From: Cyclospora cayetanensis
Taxonomy: Eukaryota; Apicomplexa; Conoidasida; Eucoccidiorida; Eimeriidae
DNA length: 64,000 bases
Direction of reading: 5' to 3'
Assembly: GCF_002999335.1 (NCBI RefSeq)
Contig: NW_020312144.1
Span: 1 to 64,000 of the forward strand
In this document: in pieces, positions 28,609 to 40,913 of the stretch
Layout: each line of letters opens with the position of its first letter
Position numbering within the stretch: position 1 is the stretch's first letter
Notes under the pieces: generated by a model
The model's database searches: none
What the model was told of the DNA's origin: nothing
What the model saw: the letters and a program-made list of their open reading frames with translations, nothing else
Position numbers and translations under genes: made by a program

Positions 28609-31600
28609 TCAAAAGCACAACAAACACACACGAAAGGCGGTGGCTGTGTTTTTTTGATGTGCCCTCCGCTTCACTGCTACCCCTACACTGACCTCTTCGG
28701 AAACATTGTACAAACGGCACCAGGCGTTGAATGCCTCTTTAGCTGATTCTACGTTGGTGTTGTTCTTGCAGTAAACTCTGAGGCAGCACACCAACAGCAA
28801 TTGCAGCAGCAGCACCAGTGGCAGTTCAAGGTGTCTTGGCAGGCGAGAGTTCAACGAAAGCTCTTGCAAGTGCAGTGCAGCGGAGTGAGGGAGGGCTGGA
28901 GGTGTGTCAAGCGGCGGACGGCAAGAAAGCTTGGCTGGAAGGCTGCGAAAGTTAGCCCCCTAACCCACCGGAGTTGATGCGTGTCATAATACAGAGGATA
29001 GGCCTCGAGCTTATCCTTCGGGGCCAAAAAGGCGGTGCTCGGATCACTTGCCGAGTAGAAGTGGACGGAAGAAAAAGGGGAAGAAGCTCCCATACCGTAG
29101 TGCAGGTGCTGCCCTGTATCCGCAGCGTATACGCCAGGGAGGGAGGGCACATGGCAGCAGGCCCGCATGCTCGTGCGCTTGCTAAAAAGGCATTCAAACA
29201 ACACGGAAGCAGCAAGCGAGAGATGCATCCAGCTCGATCAGGAAAAGCGCACAGGACATGCAAAGTCAGCCAGAAGGAGAAGCAGAGGATACACACGAAG
29301 GCTCAGAAGAAAAAAAGATACGTGACGGCAGCTCTTTCTATCGCGAGGGCGGCCTTGCCCATAAATAAGCCCCTTGGCGTGCAGATCAGATCGCGTCTGT
29401 GTCGAAGGGGCACATGGACGTATCCATGGCCGCTTTTTGATATTTTAGCCTCTTAAAAAGCTTTGCACATTTTTTCGCCCTACAGTCAAGCACAATATCT
29501 TCGGCGTGCACCTTTCCGTGCGAGAGCCGGGCGATGAGCTCGGGTGTACAGACATCCCGAATTTCGGCCATGTTTCTGTCGTGCCCAAAGTTGGCAGTGC
29601 TGACTACCCTGTAGAGGTCTCCGCTTTTTCGTCCGTGAGTAACCTTCCGTAAAAGGACGTTGGCGCGCTGCAGTGCCTCAAAGTGATCCGTTGTCAAGGA
29701 AGAAGACGCGAGAGGCTGTCGACCCGTGATTACCGGATGCCGAAGGATGTCTCGCAATAAACCCTCGTCTGTGAGCGTCAGAAACTCGTCTACCTAGAGC
29801 GATGGCAGAGCGAAGACAGCAGAAGGGAGCGACAGAATCACCGAACACGTGTGGCGCAGAAGGCGACACCCGCGGCTGCACTCAGAGGCAGCAAGATATA
29901 CACCTACGTCATGAACGGCTTCGCTCCAGAGAAATACTGGATCTGCTTCCCGCAGAGCCTCGGCGATCATCAGCTCAATAGCTCGCACCTAAAGACAGCC
30001 AACCGGCACCAATCAACGGCGGCAAACAAACATTCATGGAGACTCCTGTCGGCAAGCAAAGCCAGACATGCAGCTACCCAACAGGTTACCCCACAGACAG
30101 CCAGAGAGAGAAAGAAGAAAGTCCAACGCCGCAAGAGGAAAAAACGTTCAATTGTACGTCTCTATTCCAAGAGAAGGGCTCATTTTTTTCCATGCACCCT
30201 GCCCTGCCGACATGCGTTGACAGCTCAGCTGGAGCGCTCGCTTGCTCGCTGCTTGCCAAGCTTCTCCATCTAAAACAAGTGAGGCCTCCACGGAAATGCT
30301 AGGCCATAGACATTATGCAGCAGCAAGCAGCGACATAAAGAGAGGGACAGAAACACAAAAAGAGGCAGAAAGGAAGCGGACGCAGACTGAAGAAGATCAC
30401 AAGGGGTGGCGTCTTTGCCCCCACACTGCCCTCAAAACACTTACAAAGAAGAGCTCCGTGGGCACTTGCCCTTGATTGCATCAAACATATATATAATATA
30501 TATAGTAGTAGATATGCATGCAAGTTTTTTCTCTCTACGTGCGCACGCGCATATAAAAACACATAAGTAGAGATGCACGGGAAAACATAAAGATACAGGA
30601 AATGACAGTTAGATGTTAGCGAGATTGTGGTACACGACGCAGGTGCTCGTTGAAGCGCTGCGGCTTCTCCCCTTTCATCCTCATGTGCATGTGCGTGTAG
30701 GTGTATGTGCATATATCTATGTGGGTAAGAATGTGTTTTTTGCGCCGTCTCAAGCCTTGCCTTCTTATGAAGGTAAACCAAGTTGAAGAGGGAGTATCGG
30801 GTGTAGAAAACCCCAAAGACCGCGTGCAGCTCGCTAACGTTGAAGCAGATCTCCCCTCCGATGACGCGCGAATGCATTAGCAGGCGCATGGGGGAGGGAG
30901 ATGGCAGCGAATTTTGGGGTGGCAGTAATGAAGAATCGCGACAAAGGTAGTCAAGACGATCGACGTCCAGGCCGGTCCGCTTGTTGGCTGCGCAGATGCA
31001 TCCCACATCCAGAAGGGAGGTAGCAGCAGCACAAGGGAGAGGAAAAAGCGCGGGAACGGCGGTGCATGCTGGAGTCGTGAAAAGAAAAACTTGAAAGCGA
31101 TGCGGCAGCCGTGAGGCGACAGAACACGAGACGGCAGCAGACAAGGGCGAGAAGGGCGTGGCCAACAAAAGATAGAGCAACACAAACTCAAGCGAAAAAG
31201 AACGAATGTATATATTGTGTCAGTGTATTGTGTGTATGAAGGACAGATTTCTCTCCATAAATATAACTATATATATGTACATATTTATATATATATATCT
31301 ATATATCTATACTTATACCTATACATATATCTATTTCCCTATATATATGTACATGTATATATCAATGGAAAGATGAATAGAGAGAGAGACTTATAGATTA
31401 GTATTTGTATGTGCATGTGTGTGCTGTTTCGCGTATATTTGTATGCGTATTTACGCGTTGAGGGTCCTTCTTGTGCGCTTACCCACAATGTCGAAGGCAG
31501 CTCGAGTGAGGGCGTCGATAGGTTCCCAGCTTGGGGGCCCCTTCCACTTGGGGTCGACACCTTCGATCATGGTTTTGATGACTTGAATGTCTGCGACTTC

Positions 31601-32341
31601 GAATTCAGTTTGTCCGCCTCTGTCGATGATGTCTCCCAGGAGTCTGTCAACCATTTCTTTGCTCATCCACTCATGGCACCACTTTGGCGCCACATGGTCA
31701 GCTGGAGAGAAACTCCCCGAGAGGCCTCCCGCATCTGTGCCTGCGCATGCGTCGTGTGCGTATGGCGCACCTGGCAGATGGCCTCTGAGCTGATTGATGA
31801 AGTCTGCCTCAAAGGAGTGGCTAAAGGGCCCATGACCAACGTCGTGGCAAAGCCCCGCAATTTCCACGCACTGAGTTAGCCGCCGTACTTCCTGACATGC
31901 TCTGTAGAGGCTGCTGCTACCTGCGCCGTTTCCCCCCCCTAGGCCGGCGTAGGCTGCCCAGGGAGGCCTTCTCCTCCACAGACATCCGCTGCCTCCCCAA
32001 AGAGAAGCTGCAAAATCCTCGCACGGCATGCCGTATGCGCAGCCTGAGTAACAGCCCTCATCACCTAGAAAATCCGAAAGAAGCTGCAAAGACCCCCGCT
32101 GCTTCCTCTCGAGGAGTGAAAAATAACGACGCCCCAACGAACCGACTCCTGCATGCAAAAAGGAAGAGCCAACAGAGGAGTCGAAAGCACAAACTTGCAC
32201 GCATGCAGGCTGTCGATTTATATATATATGTATATATATATGTATACACGTGGGCGACGCTGTTCCATCTAGGGCTCAGGCCGAAAAAGAAAAAGTATAG
32301 GAAGGGGGGAGGGAAAGAGAAGTAGAGAGAGAGAAAGAAGT

Positions 32342-32374
<33 letters not shown>

Positions 32375-34259
32375 GCGAGACAGACAGACAGACACAGAGA
32401 GAGAGGGAGAAATAAAAAGTAGAGATAGAGAGAAGTAGAGATAGAGATATACAGAGATAGATACAGAGAGAGAGAGACAGAGATATAGAGAGATAGAGAA
32501 GCATCACATCGCATGAGTTTTTGCTGGAGGGCAGAGAAGAAGTGTGTGCTACAGGTAAAGGCCATGAGAATAGATAGGGGAAGACGAAATTGAGCACGTG
32601 ACAGGTTAAATCAGGCATCACATGCACTATTCTTTCCAGAAGCGCGCAGCAAGCAAGCGCAAGGTCCTGTCTGCTGCGGCTGCTTGTAAAGAGAATGGGG
32701 AGGCGCATCTTGACGCGAACGACGGTCTCCAGACTCTCACCGAGAGAATGCTCAAATCTCGTATGGGTAGCTGAGGGATATACGAACCGGCACGCCCCCA
32801 ATTGCGAGAGGAAGCGAAGGCGCTGCAGGTAGGGTGTATCGATGATTTGGTCAAAGACGAAGCGATCGAAGTGAACGTAAGAGTATATCTGAGCAGAAAT
32901 AGCAAAGCGTGCATCCACCCTTCGCAGACCTCTGCTGTGCCGCGCGGGAAGACGCGGCGCAAAAGACCGCACACTTTAGGGAAGATAAGTTGAGATATTT
33001 TCCTTGCGTTTGAAGCTGCAAGCACGGCTATGTGCGTATTGCGCAGCAGATGCAACAGGAGCACTCTTCGCTGCAGCGAAAGAAGCAGGGTCACCCACAC
33101 CTACCCGATCAGCGACTTTTTTAAAATCCTTATCCGTTGAAGGCTGCTGGAGGGCTTCGCTGCTTTTCAGTGCTTGGTGGAGGTGATGCTCCCGCTGCAG
33201 CAGCAGCAGCAGCTGCTGGCTCTGCGAGAGGCTCAGGTTGAAGCGATCCCTCAGAAAGACGGAGGCATTGAGCACCGCTGTTCTTCCTGCTGCAGCCTGA
33301 TCTCCCCCCCCTGTATCTTCCTTCTGCTGCTGTGCCTGATGCTGCAGCAGCAGCTCCGTAAGCTCATCAAAGGAGACACAGCCCCCTGTTACGAGGGCAT
33401 CCGCTATTTCACGCATGTTCTCCTGAGTGCGCACACACACAAGCAACCCCACCACACACTCGTCGAAGTGACCCTCAATACTCCCACGCCACCGATCCCC
33501 CCAATTCGGATCCAAGAAAAAGCCGCCTTTGCATGCAGCCTCTGCGAAGCCAGGAATCGTGAAAGCCCCAATTTTCCCAAACCCTCAGGGGAGGAGACCG
33601 CCCGTAAGCCGTACGCGAAGCATAACAAACTGCATCTCCGTCAAAAACTGGAGCACAAATGCTAGAAGTCTCTCCACCAGCTGCTCCGTCTGCTCCCGTG
33701 CCAGCCCGATGGCGGCAAAGGGGCAAGCCGATGCCAGCCATGCCACATCTACAGCCTTTATCACGGACTCGAAAGAAGGCCTCCTTATGGTCTGGAAGCT
33801 CCCCTGAGGAGTGCCGTAGGGAGTGCCTCCACTTTGGGAGTCGCAGATGCTGCAGTCTGCACTGGGAAACGAGACAGTCGTAGTGAAGCTGTCGCCGAGC
33901 GTGGTGTCTTGCGAGGATACGAATGCAGAACCCCCCGCACCGGAGGCGATGGCTTGCATGGGCTCCTGCTTTGCTGATTCAGCGGCGAGAAACGCCTTTA
34001 AGTCCTTCATGCACGTGGATATGCTGCCACTGCCGCTGCCGCCTTCTCTCTCTAACGGGTAGGAGAAGGGTTCAACGCAACAAAGGATCAAATCGTCGAC
34101 TGACTGGGGCTTTAGGGCCTTCATGAGCTTCTCCCTGCAGTCAGCGTCAAAGCAGCAGATATTATCGAGGAAGTACCCCAAAGAGGGCTGGCTGGCTCTC
34201 GTCCAGGGGCCCCCCGCATGCATCTCGCCAGGATGGCGCAGAGTTCCCGTGAAATCCAT
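28609..34259 (-). CDS. SAMHD1: SAMHD1-like HD-domain dNTP triphosphohydrolase
   Basis: Nine exons in full phase agreement: 34259-33615, 33422-33105, 32888-32741, 32148-31483, 30987-30761, 29988-29908, 29793-29484, 29113-28969, 28777-28609, ~902 residues. Conserved: [29 protein letters not shown], the HD pair in [33 protein letters not shown] with the third metal-ligand Asp, [15 protein letters not shown], and the C-terminal [15 protein letters not shown] and LRVYCK. Family members hydrolyse dNTPs to deoxynucleoside and triphosphate, so a role in controlling dNTP pools is expected. The ~320 residues before the HD core hold a possible SAM-like helical segment ([19 protein letters not shown]) and Gln/Leu-rich repeats; human SAMHD1 also has an N-terminal SAM domain, but the match here is weak. 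A low-complexity insertion follows [11 protein letters not shown]. The 30760-29989 intron begins with GC. Confidence 0.88.
31205..31425. repeat. TATA/TATC microsatellite in an intron
   Basis: Imperfect TATATATC, TATACC and TATATGTACA units inside the 31482-30988 intron of the SAMHD1-like gene. Confidence 0.85.
32318..32502. repeat. GA/GACA satellite in an intron
   Basis: AGAGAGAGA, GACAGACA and AGTAGAGATAGAGA units in the 32740-32149 intron of the SAMHD1-like gene. Confidence 0.9.
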
Positions 34260-35826
34260 GACGGCTCTCTGTGTTTAGCGCGTTCGGCGTTGGCAGGCGA
34301 GGGGTCAAGCGATCCCTCCGTGGGCTCATTGCAACCAAACGCGCAGAAGGCCCATCCCGCCAGCGGAGGGGCTGCTGCCTTCCCACCTGCCTCGAGTGCG
34401 AAGGAAATCACCCGGAAAGCTAAGGCAGTATTCAAGGGGGGATCGTGGCCTCACGAAACAGCCTTCAGCCGGCTATGAACAAACTGAGCAGCAGAGGAAG
34501 GTGGGCTTCGGCCTTCTAAAGTATACTACCTTTTTTGCGGCCTAGGCTTTGACTCACAAGCCTCGGAACTGAAGGTACTGCCCAAAGGTGGACATTGACA
34601 ACTTAAGTGGGAAGAAGCAATTGAAAAGTGCCACATAGCTAACCTTCTGTGCACATAACAGTTGATTTCGTTCTTAAAATAATGGATGGCAAAACTCTAA
34701 GAATTTGAGTCATGAGCTGCCCCTGGGGTAGCGAGGGTGTCCCTTGTTTATGGACCGTGGCGGCCGCCCGTTCACATATCTTGTATGTCTAGTTGGCCGT
34801 TTTATCGCATATCGTCTATAATTCTTTTTTTCCTAAACTATTATTCTTAATACGTATTCTGGGAACCTTATTTTATCGTTTAGAGGTGCATAGATGAGTG
34901 GATCGGCATAAAACCCTTGCCCACAACACCAGGCATCTTCATTGTTGCTGGCAAGCGGCTCCATAGAACTCTTCGTGGTTTGCTCGCTTGTTCGTTTCAG
35001 GTTAAAACAAACTACGCAAAAAAAAGCCTAGGGATCCGACGAAAACCTCGGATTCTGACACTTCAATGCAATTTTTGTGCCAACTCCTTATGTATCAGTG
35101 TATTTCAAGTGGCGCTAGTGCAAGAAGTGTTTTTCATGAGGGCCACAACTTCTACCCTTGGGATCAAAGCAAAGTTTCTTAAATTCACAAAAAGCTGAAC
35201 TCGATAACGCTTCGTGGGGTGCCAAATGCATTCTTGCGTGTGAATCCCCATTCATTTCCGTCCCTTGTGTTGCACGCCACTGAAATGCAGCAAACTATGC
35301 GTGCAGCAGGACCCACCTTTACTGCCTTCTCCATGTGCTGGTGTGTGGATTGCTGGCCACGCTACTCGAGCCTTTTGCACGAGCTGGTGGCAACATCCAT
35401 ATGCCTAGCTCCGGCCGGACCAAGCTACAAACGCACCCTCTTTGGTGGAGGAAACCTTATTATCTAGTGTCGTAAAAGCCATCCTACAATCAAGGAGTGC
35501 GGTTACGATTCCGGCTAGGGACTATGTTTAATGAACGCTTCAGAACGGAGTACACCGTCCCCAGACGTCCCGTATTACCCCGTACAGCCCATTGTGTGAC
35601 TCTGCCAATATGTGTCAACTTCCAAAAATGGCCGAATGCTCCGTGCAGCTTTTTTCCTTATTTCCTGTTGACTACCTGTGGTCTGCGAACAGCTGATAAT
35701 AATTGCTACGCGGACTGCTGCGGATCTTCTGATGAAGCTACTTCGCAGTTGCAGTTCTCTGAAATGGGTTTCCTTCATGACACTAAGCATCAATTTAATT
35801 TTGATGTAGTGTAGCGGCTCTGCGCC
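34260..35826. other. Repeat-free spacer, no supported gene
   Basis: A 1.6-kb stretch upstream of the SAMHD1-like gene and downstream of the small secreted-protein gene. Base composition is more A/T-rich than the flanks, without CAG or CA satellites. Short open frames are present, none convincing. Confidence 0.6.
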
Positions 35827-36927
35827 CTAGGACGGACGCGGCATGAAATACGGATCAGCGCGGAAGAGACGTTTGCATTCACCGCCATTGGAGACAGCGG
35901 ATTTTGAGAATGCGGCTACAATTCAACGCTTTTACATCATTAGGCGCACATGTCATGTATTGCACTGCCTAGAGAGACCACAGTGAAGCAGCACTGACGC
36001 CTCACAAGGGGCCTGTTGGTCCGGATGCGTTTCTTGGGGTACGCCAGATGCTAGGAATGCAAAACCACTCACCGTTTGGCAAACTTTGTATTTCTTTATC
36101 CTCCATCTTCTGTGACACTTCAGACAGCTACACGGAGGTTCTTAGGCGGTTCCAAATAAGTTTTTTGTCCCCATTCACCTACCTCGGACAATGAATCCCA
36201 GAGATCTTTCAAGCTGCCTGCTTCCATTTTAGGCTGTTCGAGAGGCGGTTGTATTTCTCTGTTCGGTATTTGCTACATTTGCAGAAGCACGAATAGATAG
36301 ACCTATTTACAACTGTTGCTTCTCTTCATGACAGGTTTGCTTACCATCGCTCGTAGGCCCTGCAAATGTTGAGCGTCTGGAGGGTTTGAGTCGAGTTGCT
36401 CAAACCCTTGATTCTGCACCTCTCTTTTGGTTCCTGTTTCAATGCTTATTTCTCGGTGTTTTCTTACGGAGGCACTGGCCAAAGGGGTTCCGGGGAGTAC
36501 ATGCACAGGATAGGTGAGGCCCTGGGATAGAATGTCTGATGGCGCGAATTGCTGTTGCACCTTCGCAACCTGAAACGTGCACGTATTTTGTTCTGCAAAT
36601 AATCCTAATGCTTCATATTCGTTTTGCCTGTTCTTGTATTTCCTGCTTGAGGTTAGACACTATGGCCTCCATCTCTTTGCGGGTTAGTCGGAACTTTTTG
36701 TTGGGCATGAGCTTCACCTCTGTTATTGCAAGACGGAGTGCATGAAAAGTGGAAAATAACGCTTCAATGCAGTTACCTATGCGAGGTGGCGTTGGTTTCA
36801 AGAGATTCGACAAAAACTTTGCATTTTCCTTCGTCGCTAGTGCCTCCCCGAGGATACTAGAGCACGCGGAAAACACGGAAAGCCAAAGAACATGAACGAA
36901 GGCATTATTAAAACTGAGAAGGCTCAT
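35827..36927 (-). CDS. Small secreted protein of unknown function
   Basis: Six exons with every phase matching: 36927-36628, 36569-36468, 36413-36345, 36272-36183, 36109-36073, 35915-35827, giving 228 residues. The start has a clear signal peptide: residues ~8-27 are hydrophobic (VHVLWLSVFSACSS) with a likely cleavage after GEA. The mature part is hydrophilic and helix-prone, with RLTRKEMEAIVSNLKQEIQ, then a proline-containing linker and KMEAGSLKDLWDSLSE. Few cysteines and no second hydrophobic segment or GPI-type tail are seen, so it does not look like the coccidian SAG surface antigens. The first intron appears to use a GC donor (CAG|GCAAAA); the others use GT. I do not recognise a family. 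Coding exons carry no amino-acid repeats, unlike the large genes nearby. Confidence 0.65.
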
Positions 36928-37296
36928 TATGAGAGCAATGGCACATCATGTCACTATTTTGAAAGCTCCATTTGAAGTGCAGTTTGCATCTTCACGTTTG
37001 TGGCCTACAATATTGTTAGTTGATGGACTGTTGTGTAATTTCAGCTGTACACACAGGTTTTGAAAGGAACGAGTGAAACATGGCCAAACATCTAAACCAA
37101 TTTCGCAGTCTCCACCAAGCAATTTTTTAAATTAATTTTAAAACATTGATGCAATGTTTTTGAGTTCCGTGATGATCTGTGTTCAGCTTTTCGTACTTAG
37201 CGCCGAGGAACGCCAAAAGTTGCTTTAAGAGAAGATAGACAGGAGAATATCGAAATATTCTGAATAAATAGTTGCTAATTACTACGACAGAATACT

Positions 37297-40040
37297 TCAG
37301 AATCCTTTTTTCTCCTTTTCCCTCATGGCTTTCAAGTGTGCAAGCCGTTTCCCCTCCTTCCTGTCTTCTTCCTTCAATAGCTTGTACTCATCCTCAATTA
37401 CATCCCTGAAGTCTTCTGTGCCCTCCTCGAATGCTCGCTGCACAGCCTGCCGCGTGGGATAGTGCACGTTGTTATACCACCAAGGGCGTTCGTCTTGATT
37501 TTCAGGGGAGAGGCCAGCGACATTGTCCCATTCAAGATTTACAGGATAAGACTGCGGAAAAGCACAAAAATATTAGTTCATAAATTGATTTCCGATAAAA
37601 GTGTATACATGATGTCGGTCTTGTAGTACACTTAATCAAAAAAAAGCGGTTTGCCGATGCAGCAGTCACACAAAAGCCGCAATTACCAACAGGAATGCAG
37701 GTGCTGACACCACGCAAAATTTTCTTCTCAAAATCGCTATTACAACATGTGGCTAGCTCATTCGATTCATATTTGCTCTGCCCTTTGCATTTTCTCGAAT
37801 TTGGACTCTTAACACTTGCCCTCTACCGAAAGAGGGAACAATATTGCTCGCAACGCATGCGTTAGCCTGCAGGCCGACTACAAACGTGAGACGAGCTCTG
37901 AACGTACTAGTAGCAAATATCCACTGGATTGTGATGAAGTATGCCATTCATGCAACAAATGTGAGCTGATCGCATACACGACATACTACTCCTAGCTAAC
38001 ATTGCAACTAACCCATGAACCGAAGACTTTGCATTTCTACTTCGTGTAATCGCACATAATTTTTCATAACAGTTCTCTTCCCTAGCCTGTAACGCAGAGA
38101 AAGTGCGGTCCATTGTACCTCCATGTCTGGCGGCGGCCGGTTCATGCATTCGTCCACTTCTTCCAGGATGCCGCTTTCATCCCATGTGGGAAAGAGGCCT
38201 GGACACGCAGCTCCTCCGTACTTCTGCTGCAGCCTCTCATCCTTCTCTAGCAAAGGACAGATCGTGCGAAAGCGCGGCCGCACGCGGTACTGAGCCAAGG
38301 AAACCACAAAAAACCGGTGCGTTCTTGCTGCTGGCCATACACCTGGAGCGGTATCCTAAGAGAGGCTGTGCAAACACTATGAAATTTCGAGGTTCAGATG
38401 CCACAGTAAACCCCGCACATGCCCTACAGTAGAGACGTACTACCACCCAACACAGCCGAGAGCTTTCGCACAGAATGCATTCAGACGTCCTGTAGTATTC
38501 CCCCCATGCGGAATGAAGAAAAAGCGCCAGGGGCATCGAATTCAAAACAGCACTAGGGGCAACCTCAGAGAGTTCAGAGGCCGTGAATTCTATACTTGAC
38601 TTGCTTGCAAAACCGAATGCTTTAGGGAGCCTACTAACACATTACCGTGAGAACACGCAGAGTACCACTTACCTGCAAAGTTGCACCCCGAGCATAAAAG
38701 ATGCGGCAGGTTCCGGGGAAGGGCCCTGCGATGAAGACTTCGCAAAGCGGTACATTTGCCCGCATTTGAACATGCCCAACTTCCAAGAGAGTCGAGGCGT
38801 ATTTCCAACGCAGTTTATTCACGAGCGATGACACACGTCCAGTGTCTTGCTTCATCAAATCGCAGTACGCACCTGCGCGACAGAGGGCCTCACCGCTCAG
38901 TTCCCCAAACCTCAGAGCAGCCCCCCTTTCCTCTCCCCCTCCCCCCGTCCATTCACCCCATGAAGGAGGAGGGGCTTCTTTGGAGCACTGGAAAGCTCAG
39001 GTGATTCTTTTGAAGACGGCTAGCTGCCAAAACTGCCGTTACTGACATGTGCTACACGCCCCATGGCGGTTCCCATGGGCAATGCGCAAAGTCTTAGAGC
39101 TTTTAGAGTGGGTCTTGTCTGCGTGCCTTGTTTGGGTGTGACGATCCACAGCGTGTGTTTGCTGAGCGGCTGCTTGAAGGCATATTCGCTAATGAGTGCC
39201 TTCCTGCCCTTCAGGATGCGTTCGTTGACTTTGTCTTTGATCGTAAGGGGTCGCTCCCCGCGAACAACTTCTTCTGCGGCCGTTGCCGCCGCCTCCCCGG
39301 AACCCCACAGCCTCTCTTCCTCGGCAACAAGATCCGCCCATCCCTCGAAAATCGCATCTGGAGGGGGGTCTCTGCAAGAAACTTGAAAACAAACGCACGC
39401 GCAGGGCAGCATGCGCAGCAAAGGAGCAGCTGCAAGAGCCCCCAAAAAACCAGATGATGCACCAGGGAGGGGCAGAAGCCTACAGCATTCACACGCCGCT
39501 CCCCCTCGCACACACACTTTGCCCATCCGTCCGACTCAGCCGACACCCGCCGACTTGCCTGGATTCAATTTGGAATTTCCCGTCCTCGCCAATGACGTAG
39601 TAGGGCCTCTTGAGGGAGGATAGGAGCCTGCAGCCTCCTGGGCTGGAGGGCGCCCACGGGGGAGTTGAGCTCCTTATCGCGAGAAACAAAAAGCGCTTGC
39701 CAGGAGCGCGAAGCGAAAAACGGCTTCCTCCACACCGTTCGGGGTGCGGCGGCGTTGTTTGGAGGGCGGCATCATGGAGGGTTGCCCGCATCCACCCCCT
39801 CCAGAGGCTTTCGTTCCCCAGGCAGGCGTACTTCAGGCTTTTGGGGGTTGCTGCGTGGATATTCAGAGCGCTTCCCGGCAGAACACCCCTCCGCGGCGGT
39901 TGAACGCCCCTGCAGAGGGGCCCTGCAGGGGGCCCCCCCCCCCTGCAGCCCAGGGGAGCCTCGGGCGACGTCCAACCCAAGCAAAGGAGAAAGACGAGGG
40001 CCCCCAGGTGCCGCCTGCAGGGTACTGCTCCGAATTTCAT
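37297..40040 (-). CDS. Putative organelle-targeted protein of unknown function
   Basis: Five exons in phase: 40040-39559, 39371-39127 (or a later end), 38872-38673, 38289-38119, 37551-37297; ~450 residues. The N-terminus is a signal-like hydrophobic run (HLGALVFLLCLGW, residues ~11-23) followed by ~120 residues rich in Arg, Pro, Ser and Gly with few acids, the bipartite pattern of apicoplast proteins; a mitochondrial leader is the alternative. The mature part starts near KRPYYVIGEDGKFQIE and is an ordinary soluble sequence, with segments such as DAIFEGWADLVAEEERLW, GPFPGTCRIFYARG and the Trp-rich DERPWWYNNVHYPTR, ending in a charged helix (KLLKEEDRKEGKRLAHLK). Not recognised. The first intron has a textbook GC donor (AG|GCAAGT). 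The second may be GC (CAAG|GCACGC) or a GT site ~100 bp on. Confidence 0.6.
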
Positions 40041-40913
40041 GATAGGCCCTCCTGCAGGGGCCCCGGGGGGCCCCCCGGGCTGGACGCCTGCTCAATTCGG
40101 GGGGCGGGGAGGAACGAAGAGGCGCTGCGAAGACAACGAAATATTCTGTTTCTGAGCAGCAAAACCTAAAATTAGCACACAGATAGGGGTTCCATGCCTC
40201 GGCAGCTGCAAGGCCGTGCCCTCTTCCCCCGAGGGAGGCTGCAGCCCCCTGTGCGTGATATTTGCCTTTGTGTGTGTAGCGAGCTGTGCGGAGCTCCAGA
40301 TCTTGAACCTCGACTCCGTGGGCTTATTTGTGCTTTCTCAGGCAAAAGAGAGCCGCGGCAGAATAGAAAGCTTGCATCTGCTCCTGCTGTGCAGTGGACA
40401 GCCGCTGCTGCTGCTGGCGCTGCTGGGTTTGAAGGCATCCATCCCTCCTCAGTGCCGCTGCTGCCTCGGTGCATCTGGAGGCGTGGGGTGTCTCTACAGC
40501 GGCCGTGCAGCGGCTGCCTCTGGGGCTCTTTGGGGGTTCTTCGTCCGCAAGTTGTCTCATAGGCTTGCACGTGACGACGCTGCTCTTCTCTGCTATCCTC
40601 TCCACCGGCAATCCAGAGATTGGGAGGCGTCTTCTGCCTGGTGTAAGGTCTGCACTGTCGCGCTTCTCTGTAGACGCATAGAGTCACAAGGCTGCAACAG
40701 CCGCGCGAAGTATTTCTCCCGCCGCATCTAAGGGGCATGCCTGACGTGCTGACAGCAGCTTCTCGGGCATGCGCTGCTGTTTGTGCGGCTGCTGGGCGGG
40801 TAGTTTCTTGCTGCAGCATGCTTGACGTGCCGCTGCAAGACGAGGGCGTGAAGGGAGTGCGGTGTGAGCCTTCGAGGTTTTCATGTGCTGCAGCGACTCG
40901 TGCGCTCCTCACG

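Noticed and set aside
34917..35814. Several 80-105 codon plus frames in the repeat-free block
   Set aside because: No shared splice structure or family features. I also looked for reverse transcriptase or transposase motifs here and saw none.
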